Source of the DNA: Nereida sp965655635
GTDB lineage: Bacteria; Pseudomonadota; Alphaproteobacteria; Rhodobacterales; Rhodobacteraceae
Assembly: GCF_965655635.1 (NCBI RefSeq)
Contig: NZ_CBFHHE010000002.1
Span: 62,001-126,000 of the forward strand
Direction of reading: 5' to 3'
DNA: 64,000 nt
Both the position numbers and the translations under genes were made by a program. The notes beneath the pieces are model-generated. The model was given only the letters and a program-made list of their open reading frames with translations. It was not told the DNA's origin and made no database searches. Of the stretch, positions 23,173 through 31,902 are shown piece after piece. Within the stretch, counting starts at the first letter, position 1; every line of letters starts with the position of its first letter.

Positions 23173-24635
23173 GCCGTAGGTCTGCGTACATCAGCGGCGC
23201 ATGCCAACAAAGCGTCAATATCCATATGCTTTTCTAGGTGATCAGCAAGCGCATCAAGTGTGGCCTCTACATCGCCTTGATAATCGAGCTGTCGGGACGT
23301 GACGCCTAATTCTGCAAGGTACGCTGCGCGAAATTTATCTGCTGCAAAAAGGCCATGCAGATAACACCCTTTGATCCTGCCATTCGCGGATGCGGCCCCC
23401 TCAGAGCGCCCATCTAGGGTCAACCACGCAGCGTCGCAGTCTTTGCCTGTCGTTTTGCCTAAGTGGATTTCATACCCATCAACGGGCTGGCCGGATGCTG
23501 TGTGAAACCCGGATGATAAGCTAAGGCGTTTTTGGGGGTGCATGACCGTTTCAATGTCAAGCAGACCCAGCCCATCGACGGAACAAGCCGGTCCCTCAAT
23601 GCCATCGGGATCATGGATTTTGGTCCCCAACATCTGATAACCACCGCAAATACCCAACACATGACCACCACGCCGCACATGGGCCTGCAGATCTATGTCC
23701 CAACCTTGTTGCTTGAAATGGGCCAGATCGGCGATCGTTGATTTACTGCCCGGTATCAAAACCAGCTGCGCATCAGCGGGCAGGGGGCGTCCGGCCTCAA
23801 TGATTTCAACTGTGATGTCCGGCTCGGATGATAGCGGGTCCAGATCGTCAAAATTTGCAATGCGGCCAAGGCGCGGCACGGCAATTTTGAACGCCCCACC
23901 GGTTCGGCTGGCAACATCCATCACGTCTTCGGCAGGTAGTTTCCAAGCATCGGCAAACCAAGGGCTTACGCCCAACGACGTCCAGCCCGTGTGATCTATG
24001 ATTGCAGTTAGCCCCTCATCAAACAGGCTCGTATCGCCTCGAAACTTGTTGATGCCGAAGGCCTTAATCCGTGCGCGATCTTCTGAGGGTAGCACCACAT
24101 GGGTGCCGACCAGTTGGGCAATAACGCCGCCGCGATCAATGTCACCGATCAGGGCGACGGGAACCCCTGCGGCTTCGGCAAAGCCCATGTTGGCAATGTC
24201 GCCCGCGCGCAAGTTCACCTCCGCAGGTGAGCCTGCGCCTTCGATGATTACCAGATCGGTGGTGCTTGCGAGACGGTGAAAGCTTTCAAGGACGGCATGC
24301 ATAAGCTTGGGCTTTGCTTCAGCGTAATCACGCGCTTTGAGTGTGGCAACACGCTCGCCTTGTACGATAACTTGCGCGCCAATGTCGGTTTCGGGCTTGA
24401 GCAAAACGGGATTCATATCCGTGTGTGGGGCCACGCCACAAGCCATTGCTTGAAGCGCTTGGGCGCGGCCGATTTCGCCTCCATCTTCAGTGACAGCGGC
24501 GTTGTTGGACATGTTCTGCGGCTTGAACGGGCGAACGCTCATGCCGCGCCGCACGCACGCACGCGCGATGCCAGCCACCAAGATCGACTTGCCCACATTT
24601 GAGCCGGCACCTTGTATCATGATTGCTTTTGTCAT
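23169..24635 (-). CDS. cobQ: Cobyric acid synthase
   Basis: The 488-residue protein begins with a dethiobiotin-synthetase-like ATPase domain, IQGAGSNVGKS at residues 7-17. It ends with a class I glutamine amidotransferase domain whose catalytic cysteine is in GICGGYQMLG (about residue 331) and whose histidine is in GCYLHGLFA. CobQ amidates four side chains of adenosylcobyrinic acid a,c-diamide during coenzyme B12 synthesis. The length fits the family. No other cobalamin gene is in the window. It is divergent from a small membrane protein gene and convergent with the DUF2497-type gene. Confidence 0.95.
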   Translation of the reverse strand: MTKAIMIQGAGSNVGKSILVAGIARACVRRGMSVRPFKPQNMSNNAAVTEDGGEIGRAQALQAMACGVAPHTDMNPVLLKPETDIGAQVIVQGERVATLKARDYAEAKPKLMHAVLESFHRLASTTDLVIIEGAGSPAEVNLRAGDIANMGFAEAAGVPVALIGDIDRGGVIAQLVGTHVVLPSEDRARIKAFGINKFRGDTSLFDEGLTAIIDHTGWTSLGVSPWFADAWKLPAEDVMDVASRTGGAFKIAVPRLGRIANFDDLDPLSSEPDITVEIIEAGRPLPADAQLVLIPGSKSTIADLAHFKQQGWDIDLQAHVRRGGHVLGICGGYQMLGTKIHDPDGIEGPACSVDGLGLLDIETVMHPQKRLSLSSGFHTASGQPVDGYEIHLGKTTGKDCDAAWLTLDGRSEGAASANGRIKGCYLHGLFAADKFRAAYLAELGVTSRQLDYQGDVEATLDALADHLEKHMDIDALLACAADVRRPTA

Positions 24636-24687
24636 TGTGCCCCCTCGCGTTACCTGTGTTTACATTGACCCGCAGCGGAGGGCCACG

Positions 24688-25260
24688 ATGAACACACCGG
24701 CACATCTGATTTTTGGACTTGCGGTATTTGGGCGCTCGAACGCGTCACGGGTCACGGCTGCCGCATTAGCCGGGGCGCTGATCCCTGATGCATCGCTCTA
24801 TGTGATGGCGGGGTGGTCACTGTTTGTTATGGGAATTGATGCACGCATTGTGTTCGGCGAGCTTTATTTTTCCGACCTCTGGCAAGCCGTTTTTCGCGTC
24901 GATAACAGTTTTATCTTGTGGGGGGCTGGCTTTGTTGCGGCGCTTTGGTGGCGGCTGGATTGGGCAATTGGTCTTTGCGGCGCGGCTCTTTTACATCTGC
25001 TGTTTGATTTTCCGCTGCATCATGATGACGGGCGCGCGCATTTCTGGCCCCTAACGGATTGGATTTACCAAAGTCCGCTCAGCTATTGGGATCGCAATCA
25101 TTATGCTGGGATTGTCGCGCCGATTGAAATGGGGATGAGCCTGATTGCAGGCGCCTTCATCGTAAGACGTTTTTGGGGCAGTAAATTGATCGTCGGCTTG
25201 AGTGGTGTTTTGATGGCTGCACATGTTGTGCCTGGATTGATCTGGGCGTTTGTATTTTAG
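24688..25260 (+). CDS. Small integral membrane protein of the YdjM/DUF457-like kind
   Basis: From the ATG at 24688, after CGGAGGG, the protein has 190 residues and about five hydrophobic segments. It opens with NTPAHLIFGLAVFG and LAGALIPDASLY, and has HLLFDFPLHHDDGRAHFWPL near residue 110. The His and Asp positions in these segments resemble the YdjM/DUF457 membrane-bound hydrolase-like family (THxxxG and DxDH-like patterns). Related roseobacter genes are, as I recall, sometimes labelled cobalamin biosynthesis protein only because they sit next to cobQ. The sequence gives no independent support for that role. The function is unknown. Confidence 0.65.
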   Translation: MNTPAHLIFGLAVFGRSNASRVTAAALAGALIPDASLYVMAGWSLFVMGIDARIVFGELYFSDLWQAVFRVDNSFILWGAGFVAALWWRLDWAIGLCGAALLHLLFDFPLHHDDGRAHFWPLTDWIYQSPLSYWDRNHYAGIVAPIEMGMSLIAGAFIVRRFWGSKLIVGLSGVLMAAHVVPGLIWAFVF

Positions 25261-25294
25261 CCTTAGGGTAACCGGAGCAGTCGCGATAAAATAC

Positions 25295-25330
25295 GTACAA
25301 AAAATGCGCCCTAAATCTTAGGACGCATTC
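25295..25330 (-). terminator. Rho-independent terminator of the DUF6280-like gene
   Basis: Read on the minus strand, AATGCG-TCCTAA-GAT-TTAGGG-CGCATT folds into a stem of about twelve pairs with one mismatch and runs straight into TTTTTTG. It lies 35 bases after the stop of the minus-strand gene at 25365-25682 and could also slow transcripts from the convergent membrane protein gene. Confidence 0.8.
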
Positions 25331-25364
25331 TATTAATTCGTTTGCAGTGAGTTTCGCAGCACGC

Positions 25365-25682
25365 TTAAGCGGCTTCTGCCTGTGCTGCGTTGCGACGCTC
25401 GCTTTCTTCACGGCTAAGTGCCACGGATGTCCGTACGCCCTTGCCAACAAAGTCCATCAAACCTTCGACAACACGTTCGTTCGGATCAATACCTGCGCAG
25501 CTTAGAACCTCGCGGCCGTCACGTGAACGTGCCCAACGGGCGATTTGGTCTGGACCATTTCCGTATTTCTTGTCATCAGCGATCGCATCGTCCAATGCGG
25601 CCAGCACCACCGCTGCAAACAGCTTGCGTGCGCGGTTGCCTTGTTCGTTGTTAAATGCAGTGCCATCAACGAAATCTTGCAT
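25365..25682 (-). CDS. Conserved small protein, DUF6280-like
   Basis: The 105-residue soluble protein is very like a conserved Rhodobacterales family (from memory DUF6280). It has DGTAFNNEQGNRARKLFAAV at about 5-24, YGNGPDQIARWARSRDG in the middle and an alanine-rich C-terminus. It is probably helical and has no signal peptide. GGAGACG precedes the ATG. A strong terminator follows. It stands alone between convergent and divergent neighbours, so no function can be proposed. Confidence 0.75.
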   Translation of the reverse strand: MQDFVDGTAFNNEQGNRARKLFAAVVLAALDDAIADDKKYGNGPDQIARWARSRDGREVLSCAGIDPNERVVEGLMDFVGKGVRTSVALSREESERRNAAQAEAA

Positions 25683-25824
25683 CTCGTCTCCTAAATACAG
25701 TTGGTCTTGTTATCGACGTCGGGTCGTTATGGACCATTCAATGCGATTCGGGGAAGTATTTTTTGCATGGCTGTCATGATGAAAACGTATGGCTTTTTAC
25801 TGAATTGTAATAATCGGCCCTTGC

Positions 25825-25853
25825 TTGCCAGCTTCCGTTACCAAGGATATAGG
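25825..25853 (+). promoter_or_regulatory. Putative efp promoter
   Basis: TTGCCA at 25825-25830 and TATAGG at 25848-25853 are spaced by 17 bases, about 40 bases before the elongation factor P start. Both hexamers are near consensus for a vegetative promoter. Confidence 0.4.
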
Positions 25854-25894
25854 CGCTGTTAATAGTATATCAACACTTGCGGGACATCCGACCA

Positions 25895-26458
25895 ATGCCA
25901 AAAATTAACGGAAATGAGATCAGACCAGGTAATGTTTTGGAACATAACGGCGGGCTTTGGGCCGCTGTGAAAGTAGACCATGTGAAGCCAGGTAAGGGCG
26001 GTGCTTTTGCTCAGGTTGAGATGAAGAACCTTCGAAATGGCTCAAAGCTTAACGAGCGTTTTCGCAGTGCCGACAAAGTTGAGCGCGTCCGCCTTGAGCA
26101 AAAAGACCAGCAGTTCCTTTTTGAAAGCGACGGCATGCTGACGTTCATGGACACTGAGAGTTATGAGCAGATTGAACTGCCCGCAGATATTTTGGGCGAG
26201 CGCCGCGCATTCTTGCAAGACGGCATGACCATCGTCATCGAATACCACGAAGCCGAAGCGCTTAACGCAACGCTGCCACAAAAGGTGGTGTGCAAAGTGG
26301 TTGAGACAGAGCCAGTCGTTAAAGGTCAGACAGCCGCAAACAGCTTTAAGCCAGCGGTTCTGGATAACGGTTTCAAAGTAATGGTACCGCCGTTTGTTGG
26401 CCAGGACGAAGACATCGTCGTGAACACAGAAACGATGGAATACGCAGAGCGCGCCTAA
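25895..26458 (+). CDS. efp: Translation elongation factor P
   Basis: The 187-residue protein begins MPKINGNEIRPGNVLEHNGG at the ATG at 25895. A six-codon upstream extension is not family-like. The modification-site loop is VKPGKGGAF, with Lys34 at the tip. The three beta-barrel domains follow, ending with TANSFKPAVLDNGFKVMVPP, the C-terminal OB-fold signature. EF-P relieves ribosome stalling at polyproline stretches. No epmA or earP gene is nearby. The gene's stop overlaps that of the convergent ygfZ by a few bases. Confidence 0.97.
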   Translation: MPKINGNEIRPGNVLEHNGGLWAAVKVDHVKPGKGGAFAQVEMKNLRNGSKLNERFRSADKVERVRLEQKDQQFLFESDGMLTFMDTESYEQIELPADILGERRAFLQDGMTIVIEYHEAEALNATLPQKVVCKVVETEPVVKGQTAANSFKPAVLDNGFKVMVPPFVGQDEDIVVNTETMEYAERA

Positions 26459-27183
26459 TCGACAACGGTGAGGGCGGTTTCATCTGCCCTCATCCCTTCG
26501 GCGCGGTCAAATCTGATGTGCGCCAGTCCCAAGTTCCCCGACACTGAATAGAGATGGCCCACGGGCTTGCCGTCTTTGGTGATGGGGGTGTAGGCCTTTG
26601 CGCTGCCGTCATGGGCGACTTTCACGAGGCCCTTTTTCAGTTCAGTCTTATGCTTCATCCGCGCGCAAATTTCCTGCCCGACAAAACATCCCTTTTTGAA
26701 ATCGATCCCGTTTAGGCGTTCAAACCCCGCCTCAAGAATGTAGGTGTCAGGCGTCAGCTCAATCCCCGTTTGCGGCACGGCCAAACGTACGTTTAGGGAT
26801 GAAAGCGCGTCCGCTGCGACTGCTGAAGGCGCGCTGCTATCGCTTGCGGCGCTATAAGCACGGTTGGGTAATTCAGGGTGGCGCGGATCAGCATGGCCGC
26901 TGCCAAGCGATACGGACAGATCACCTTGCGCAATGGCCACATCCGCACGCAATTTGTACATGTTCAGCCGCGTGAACAGCAGGCTGGCGTGGGTACTAGC
27001 CACATCAAGTAACACTTGCTCCGCGTCATTGAGCAAGAAGAAATCGGCAACGAACTTACCCTGCGCGGTCAACAGTGCCGCATATGTGAGCGGGCTCTGT
27101 GCATCAAATGAATTGGTGATGAGGCCTGCTAGAAAGCTATGACGGTCAGGCCCTTTGATTGTAAAAACGGTGCGGTCGGTCAT
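26455..27183 (-). CDS. ygfZ: YgfZ/GcvT-type folate-binding protein
   Basis: The 242-residue protein carries the YgfZ signature KGCFVGQEICARMKHK near residue 161, including the conserved cysteine. The N-terminal part (ITNSFDAQSPLTYAALLTAQ near residue 22) is the aminomethyltransferase-like fold. YgfZ proteins help maintain certain iron-sulfur enzymes in a folate-dependent way. It follows the MsbA-like exporter gene by about 20 bases on the same strand, so they may share a transcript. Confidence 0.9.
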   Translation of the reverse strand: MTDRTVFTIKGPDRHSFLAGLITNSFDAQSPLTYAALLTAQGKFVADFFLLNDAEQVLLDVASTHASLLFTRLNMYKLRADVAIAQGDLSVSLGSGHADPRHPELPNRAYSAASDSSAPSAVAADALSSLNVRLAVPQTGIELTPDTYILEAGFERLNGIDFKKGCFVGQEICARMKHKTELKKGLVKVAHDGSAKAYTPITKDGKPVGHLYSVSGNLGLAHIRFDRAEGMRADETALTVVD

Positions 27184-27202
27184 GGTTTATGCCTACAGTT
27201 AA

Positions 27203-29110
27203 TTATGTTGAGCGGCGGAACAGGTTAGTCAGTGACGTCCAGATGCTTGGTGCCTCTTCGGTCTCGGACGGGGTACTGAGATACGGTGCGCGGTGCACTG
27301 TTTTGCCGTCTTTGAATTGCGCAGCATGAAGGGCGGCATATGCCCCACCAAGCGCCATCAGCGCCCCGTGGCTGCCTTCCTCAACGACGCGCCCTCGGTC
27401 CATCACCACAATCTTGTCGGCGTTTTGAATTGTGGACAAGCGATGCGCGATCACAAGTGTTGTGCGGCCTTTTGAAAGCTTCTCAAGCGCATCTTGGACC
27501 AGTTTTTCTGATTGGGTGTCGAGAGCGGATGTAGCCTCGTCCAACAGCAAGATCGGCGTGTCGCGCAAAAGTGCGCGCGCGATCGCGACACGCTGTCGTT
27601 GTCCGCCAGAAAGGGCTGACCCCCGTGGACCAGCGGGGGTATCAATGCCCTGTTCAAGCTTGGGCAAAAACGCACTGACGTGGGCCGCATCAAGGGCAGC
27701 AGCAAGCTGTTCGTCCGTGACGTCGCCCTGACCTAACAAAATGTTTTCGCGGATTGTTTCATCAAAGAGCAGCGCGTCTTGGGTCACCACGGAATAGAGC
27801 GAGCGTAGCGCGTTGATGTCAAATTGAGTAATGTCTGTGTCGCCCAACATGACTTGACCGGCGCTTGGGTCATTGAGGCGAGTCAGCAAGTTGAACACAG
27901 TCGATTTGCCCGCGCCAGATGCGCCTACCAGCGCGGTCGTTTGGCCTGCAACAGCGGTAAAGCTTGCGCCCTGCAAAACTGGATGATCGCCGTAGCTAAG
28001 ATGCACGTCGCGTAGGATAATGTCGCCGGTTTCTGCAGGTAGCGGGGTTACGGAAACTGGCGCTTTGATCTGATCCGGCGTGGTTTCAAACAACTCTTTG
28101 AGGCGTTCAATCCCCGCCGCAGCCGTTTGCCAGATACCTGCAAGACCGGCCAAGCGGCGCAGGGGCTCAAACGCAAATCCCATGGCCGTAAAGAACGACA
28201 TGAACTCACCGATGGTCTTTTCGCCCGAGATGATGTCGCTCGCGCCGTAAACCAGTACGGCGAAAAAGCCGATGCCTGCCACCAAATCCGCAAGACCAGA
28301 CATCATCGCACGGCCAATCGCGGCTTGCACCTCAACGCGGACACGTTTCGAGATCAGTCCGGTGTAGCGGTCATCTTGATACGTCTCCAAGCGGTTCAGC
28401 TTGATGGGGGCCATGCCGTGGAAAATTTCATCAAGCCGCGTCGACATAGAGGCCGCAACATCGCGGGCATTTGTGGCTTTGCGCCGCACAAACCGCTGCA
28501 TCAGTTGGCTTGGCAGGATCATAAGCGGCAGCCCGATTAGGGTGACAAGCGTCCAGACCCAATCGATGGACAGTACCACAACCAAAAGCGCCACAAGGGT
28601 CACTGCATCACGGCCAGCACCGGTAATCAGCGCCATCCAGACTTGGTTCACGCCTTGCACATCGCCTTGCACACGCTCAATCAGGTATCCCGGTGGGTTT
28701 TTCTGATGAAATCCCATGTCGAGGCTCATCAGGTGACGCGCCATATCAGATTTAATGGTGCCTTCGGTCTTTTGGGCGATGCGCGTAAGGATCGCGCGTT
28801 GGCCAACAGTTGTGATGGCACGAACTGCAAAAATGCCAAAAATTACTCCGCCTACGACGTAAGCAGCACTTTTGTTACCGCCCACAAACACTGTGTCGAA
28901 CATCGGCTGCAGCATATACGACAACAGCCCCAGCATGGAGCCTTCGATGGCCATAAAGATCAACGCGATGATCAGCCAGCCCGTATGCGGACGCAAAAAC
29001 CGTGTCCAAAGCCAGTTAAAAAGCGCGCGGTCCGTAAGGGTGCGAGGCGTGCCCGCAGCAACAAGGCTTTGCGCGGCTAGATCAGTTGGAGGAGGGGATC
29101 TTTCGGTCAC
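27203..29110 (-). CDS. MsbA-like ABC exporter (fused permease and ATPase)
   Basis: The 635-residue half transporter has an N-terminal six-span membrane domain (about 40-340), including GYLIERVQGDVQGVNQVWMA near 135. A nucleotide-binding domain (about 375-600) follows, with Walker A GASGAGKST, signature LSGGQRQRVAIARALL and Walker B ILLLDEATSALD. It fits the lipid/drug exporter group (MsbA, subfamily B). The substrate is unknown. Lipid A flipping is possible, but a generic multidrug role cannot be excluded. It is divergent from a class V aminotransferase gene. Confidence 0.9.
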   Translation of the reverse strand: MTERSPPPTDLAAQSLVAAGTPRTLTDRALFNWLWTRFLRPHTGWLIIALIFMAIEGSMLGLLSYMLQPMFDTVFVGGNKSAAYVVGGVIFGIFAVRAITTVGQRAILTRIAQKTEGTIKSDMARHLMSLDMGFHQKNPPGYLIERVQGDVQGVNQVWMALITGAGRDAVTLVALLVVVLSIDWVWTLVTLIGLPLMILPSQLMQRFVRRKATNARDVAASMSTRLDEIFHGMAPIKLNRLETYQDDRYTGLISKRVRVEVQAAIGRAMMSGLADLVAGIGFFAVLVYGASDIISGEKTIGEFMSFFTAMGFAFEPLRRLAGLAGIWQTAAAGIERLKELFETTPDQIKAPVSVTPLPAETGDIILRDVHLSYGDHPVLQGASFTAVAGQTTALVGASGAGKSTVFNLLTRLNDPSAGQVMLGDTDITQFDINALRSLYSVVTQDALLFDETIRENILLGQGDVTDEQLAAALDAAHVSAFLPKLEQGIDTPAGPRGSALSGGQRQRVAIARALLRDTPILLLDEATSALDTQSEKLVQDALEKLSKGRTTLVIAHRLSTIQNADKIVVMDRGRVVEEGSHGALMALGGAYAALHAAQFKDGKTVHRAPYLSTPSETEEAPSIWTSLTNLFRRST

Positions 29111-29265
29111 TGTCGTTGCGCACTTTCAGTTAGGCAGGGCAGATGCGTAACCTACGGTCTATTCTGGCAAACAGGTTGGCGCAAGGGTCACGAATTGACC
29201 AACACGCATCGGCGGTCTAGCTCTAGGCCATCGGAACAGATCCGAGCTTTTCAAGGATATTTACA

Positions 29266-30462
29266 ATGACATCGCTTGCCCACGGTCGCCACTACCTCGC
29301 CATTCCTGGTCCCTCTGTTATGCCGGACCGGGTGTTGCAGGCGATGCACCGCCCGTCGCCCAACATTTATGAGGGCGAACTGATTGAGATCACTGAAACA
29401 CTTCCCGCAGATCTCAAGGCGATGGCGCGGACCAAGCATCACGTGGCGATGTATATCGGGAACGGCCATGCCGCGTGGGAGGCTGCTTTGTTCAACACGC
29501 TTTCGGCAGGTAATGAGGTGATCGTCATCATGACCGGACTGTTCGCTAATGGCTGGGCGGATATGGCCAAGGCGATGGGCGTCACCGCGCATGTTCTGGA
29601 TTTCGGCAGACGCAGCAGTTTTGATCCCGCCCGTGTCGCCGAGGCTCTTGTGGCGACACCTCAGGCCAAAGCGGTCTTAATGGTGCACGTTGATACATCG
29701 ACCTCAGTCAAAAACGACGTGTTTGCCGTGCGTGCTTTGATGGATGAGGCGGGCAGTGATGCGCTGTTAATGGTGGATTGTATCGCTAGTTTTGGCTGTG
29801 ATGATTTCCGCATGGACGAGTGGGGCGTCGATGTGATGGTCGCGGGTTGTCAAAAGGGCCTGATGGTGCCGGCGGGGATGAGTTTTGTTTTCTACAGCGA
29901 CAAAGCCGATGGCATCCGCGAAACGAACGGATGCCTGTCGCGCTATTGGGATTGGCGCCCGCGCACGAACCCAGAGCTTTTCTATCTGCATTGGTGCGGC
30001 ACAGCCCCGACGCATCATATTTATGGATTGCGCGAAGCGTTGGATATTATCAACGAAGAAGGCTATGAGAACGTATTGGCGCGGCACCGTGTATTGGCCG
30101 AAGCCGTTTGGGCCGCGTTTGAGTGTTGGTCCCAAGACGGCCCGCTTGAGTTGAACATCGCAGATCGTGCGCTGCGCAGTCACGCGGTAACAACATTGCG
30201 CACCGGCGCCCCGCACGCGACGACCCTGCGAAATTGGGTGAGCGCAAATGCGGGTCTTACGCTTGGTATCGGGTTGGGCATGGCAACTGAGGACGATCCA
30301 AAGTCAGACGGTTTCTTCCGTGTCGGTCACATGGGTCACGTGAATGCGCAAATGATTTTGGGTGCGTTGGGCATAATTCAAACAGGGCTTGTAGCCACTG
30401 GCTTGCCCCATGGGCACGGAGCACTTGAAGCTGCGACGCGCGTTCTGGCGGGGCAGGGATAA
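29266..30462 (+). CDS. Class V PLP aminotransferase (serine/alanine-glyoxylate type), copy 2
   Basis: The 398-residue protein starts GRHYLAIPGPSVMPDRVLQA at about residue 7 and has the PLP lysine in VAGCQKGLMVPAGMSF (about residue 201). VDCIASFGCDDFRMDEWGVD precedes it. It is a distant paralogue of the enzyme at 5750-6910. Both belong to the glyoxylate-linked aminotransferases, which use serine, alanine or aspartate as donor. This copy lies among core genes, so it is the better candidate for a housekeeping photorespiratory-type or serine-metabolism role. AAGG precedes the ATG. Confidence 0.85.
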   Translation: MTSLAHGRHYLAIPGPSVMPDRVLQAMHRPSPNIYEGELIEITETLPADLKAMARTKHHVAMYIGNGHAAWEAALFNTLSAGNEVIVIMTGLFANGWADMAKAMGVTAHVLDFGRRSSFDPARVAEALVATPQAKAVLMVHVDTSTSVKNDVFAVRALMDEAGSDALLMVDCIASFGCDDFRMDEWGVDVMVAGCQKGLMVPAGMSFVFYSDKADGIRETNGCLSRYWDWRPRTNPELFYLHWCGTAPTHHIYGLREALDIINEEGYENVLARHRVLAEAVWAAFECWSQDGPLELNIADRALRSHAVTTLRTGAPHATTLRNWVSANAGLTLGIGLGMATEDDPKSDGFFRVGHMGHVNAQMILGALGIIQTGLVATGLPHGHGALEAATRVLAGQG

Positions 30463-30485
30463 AAGCACAGGATGTTTAAAGGTTT

Positions 30486-30683
30486 TCAGGCGCGTTTTTT
30501 GATTTTTTGTGGAATGCGCCTGATGATTAACAGGTCAAAACTGTAGGCAAAGAGCATCACGCCAACAGCACCCCAGATGGTGTAGATGGCGAAGATCGCC
30601 ATAAATAGCAGCGCGCCAAAACTCCATAGGAACGGCTTTGTGTAACGCTCTGCACGGTCAGACACGGGTTTTCGATAAGACAT
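30486..30683 (-). CDS. Small hypothetical membrane protein
   Basis: From the ATG at 30683 it has 65 residues: a basic N-terminus, one or two hydrophobic segments (about 20-45) and a very basic tail, PQKIKKRA. A TTG seven codons upstream is a weaker start. It follows the hisC-like gene on the same strand after about 75 bases. No family is recognised. Confidence 0.55.
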   Translation of the reverse strand: MSYRKPVSDRAERYTKPFLWSFGALLFMAIFAIYTIWGAVGVMLFAYSFDLLIIRRIPQKIKKRA

Positions 30684-30757
30684 ACTCTGCACGCTAGAAG
30701 CCAATGGTTAAACATAACTTTATGGCGGCAAAGCTAACAGGCAAGAATTAATTCAAA

Positions 30758-31858
30758 TTACGCCAACTTCGCCATAGTCGCTGCAAATGCCTTTTCAAAT
30801 GCGTCCATGGCATCTTTCGGGCCGCAGGACACGCGGATGGCACGGCTTTGTGGGGCCACGGCGGGCTTGCGCACGAAGATGCCGCGTTCGAGTAATTCGT
30901 TCATCACCCTGACTGCGAAAGCCTCGTCACGGCCGCAATCAATTGCCACAAAATTGGTATGTGAGGGCAGACAGGTAAGCCCGTGCGCGCGAGCTGTGTC
31001 AGCGATGCGCGCCTTGGATGCTTCGATTTGCGCTACTGTTTGCTTTAGATAGCTTTGGTCTTGCAATGCGGCTAGCGCACCAGCCATCCCGACCCGCGAC
31101 ATCCCGAAATGGTTTCGCACTTTGTTGAATGCGGCGATGACATCAGGCGCGCCAAGTGCGTAGCCGACCCGTACACCGGCAAGCCCATAAGCCTTTGAAA
31201 ATGTGCGCATCCGAACGACATTCGGGGTATTGGCATCAATCTGCGGCAGGTCATGATGGGTGTCTGCATATGCTTCGTCGAGCACCAAAAGAACGCCTAC
31301 TGGAATGTCTTTAATGGCTGCCTCAATCACTTTTGCACTATGTGCCGTACCCATCGGATTGTCGGGGTTTGAGAGATACATCAGCTTGGTGCGCGGGGTC
31401 TGTTGCGCTTTTGCCCATAGGGCAGGGATGTCTTCATGGTCGTCTTGGTATGGCACTGTCGCCAATGTGCCGCCAAATCCTACAACATGATAATTGAAAG
31501 TGGGGTAGGCCCCAAGCGACGTGACCGCATGGTCACCTTCAGTAATTGTGAGACGCACTAGATTGGCCAAAAGACCGTCGATGCCTTCACCGATCATGAT
31601 GTGATCTGGGCTGACGCTGTGAAACTCAGCCAAAGCGTGTTTCAGCTCATGCGCCTCTGGATCGGCGTATTGCCAAGCCTCAGTTGCTGCGTGCTGCATA
31701 GCCGCAATAGCTTTGGTTGAGGGGCCAAAGGCAGACTCGTTTGCGCCAAGCCGCGCGGTAAAGGCCTCACCACGGGCGCGTTCCTGCGCCTCTGGCCCAA
31801 CAAAAGGGACCGAGGCCGGCAACTCACGGGCGAGCGGCGTCAGAAAATCATTGCTCAT
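30758..31858 (-). CDS. Histidinol-phosphate aminotransferase family protein
   Basis: The 366-residue class I/II aminotransferase starts at the ATG at 31858, with AAGGAAAGG upstream. It has ARLGANESAFGPSTKAI near residue 35, SNPDNPMGT near 155 and the PLP lysine in TFSKAYGLAGVRVGYALG (about residue 212). The C-terminal RAIRVSCG matches the arginine that binds the substrate carboxylate. HisC-like enzymes act in histidine synthesis, but this branch in alphaproteobacteria often has broad amino-acid specificity. No his genes are adjacent. It follows valS on the same strand with a 44-base gap. Confidence 0.82.
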   Translation of the reverse strand: MSNDFLTPLARELPASVPFVGPEAQERARGEAFTARLGANESAFGPSTKAIAAMQHAATEAWQYADPEAHELKHALAEFHSVSPDHIMIGEGIDGLLANLVRLTITEGDHAVTSLGAYPTFNYHVVGFGGTLATVPYQDDHEDIPALWAKAQQTPRTKLMYLSNPDNPMGTAHSAKVIEAAIKDIPVGVLLVLDEAYADTHHDLPQIDANTPNVVRMRTFSKAYGLAGVRVGYALGAPDVIAAFNKVRNHFGMSRVGMAGALAALQDQSYLKQTVAQIEASKARIADTARAHGLTCLPSHTNFVAIDCGRDEAFAVRVMNELLERGIFVRKPAVAPQSRAIRVSCGPKDAMDAFEKAFAATMAKLA

Positions 31859-31902
31859 GTTCAATACCTTTCCTTGCCGCCCGAAGGCCCGTGAGTGCCT
31901 GC

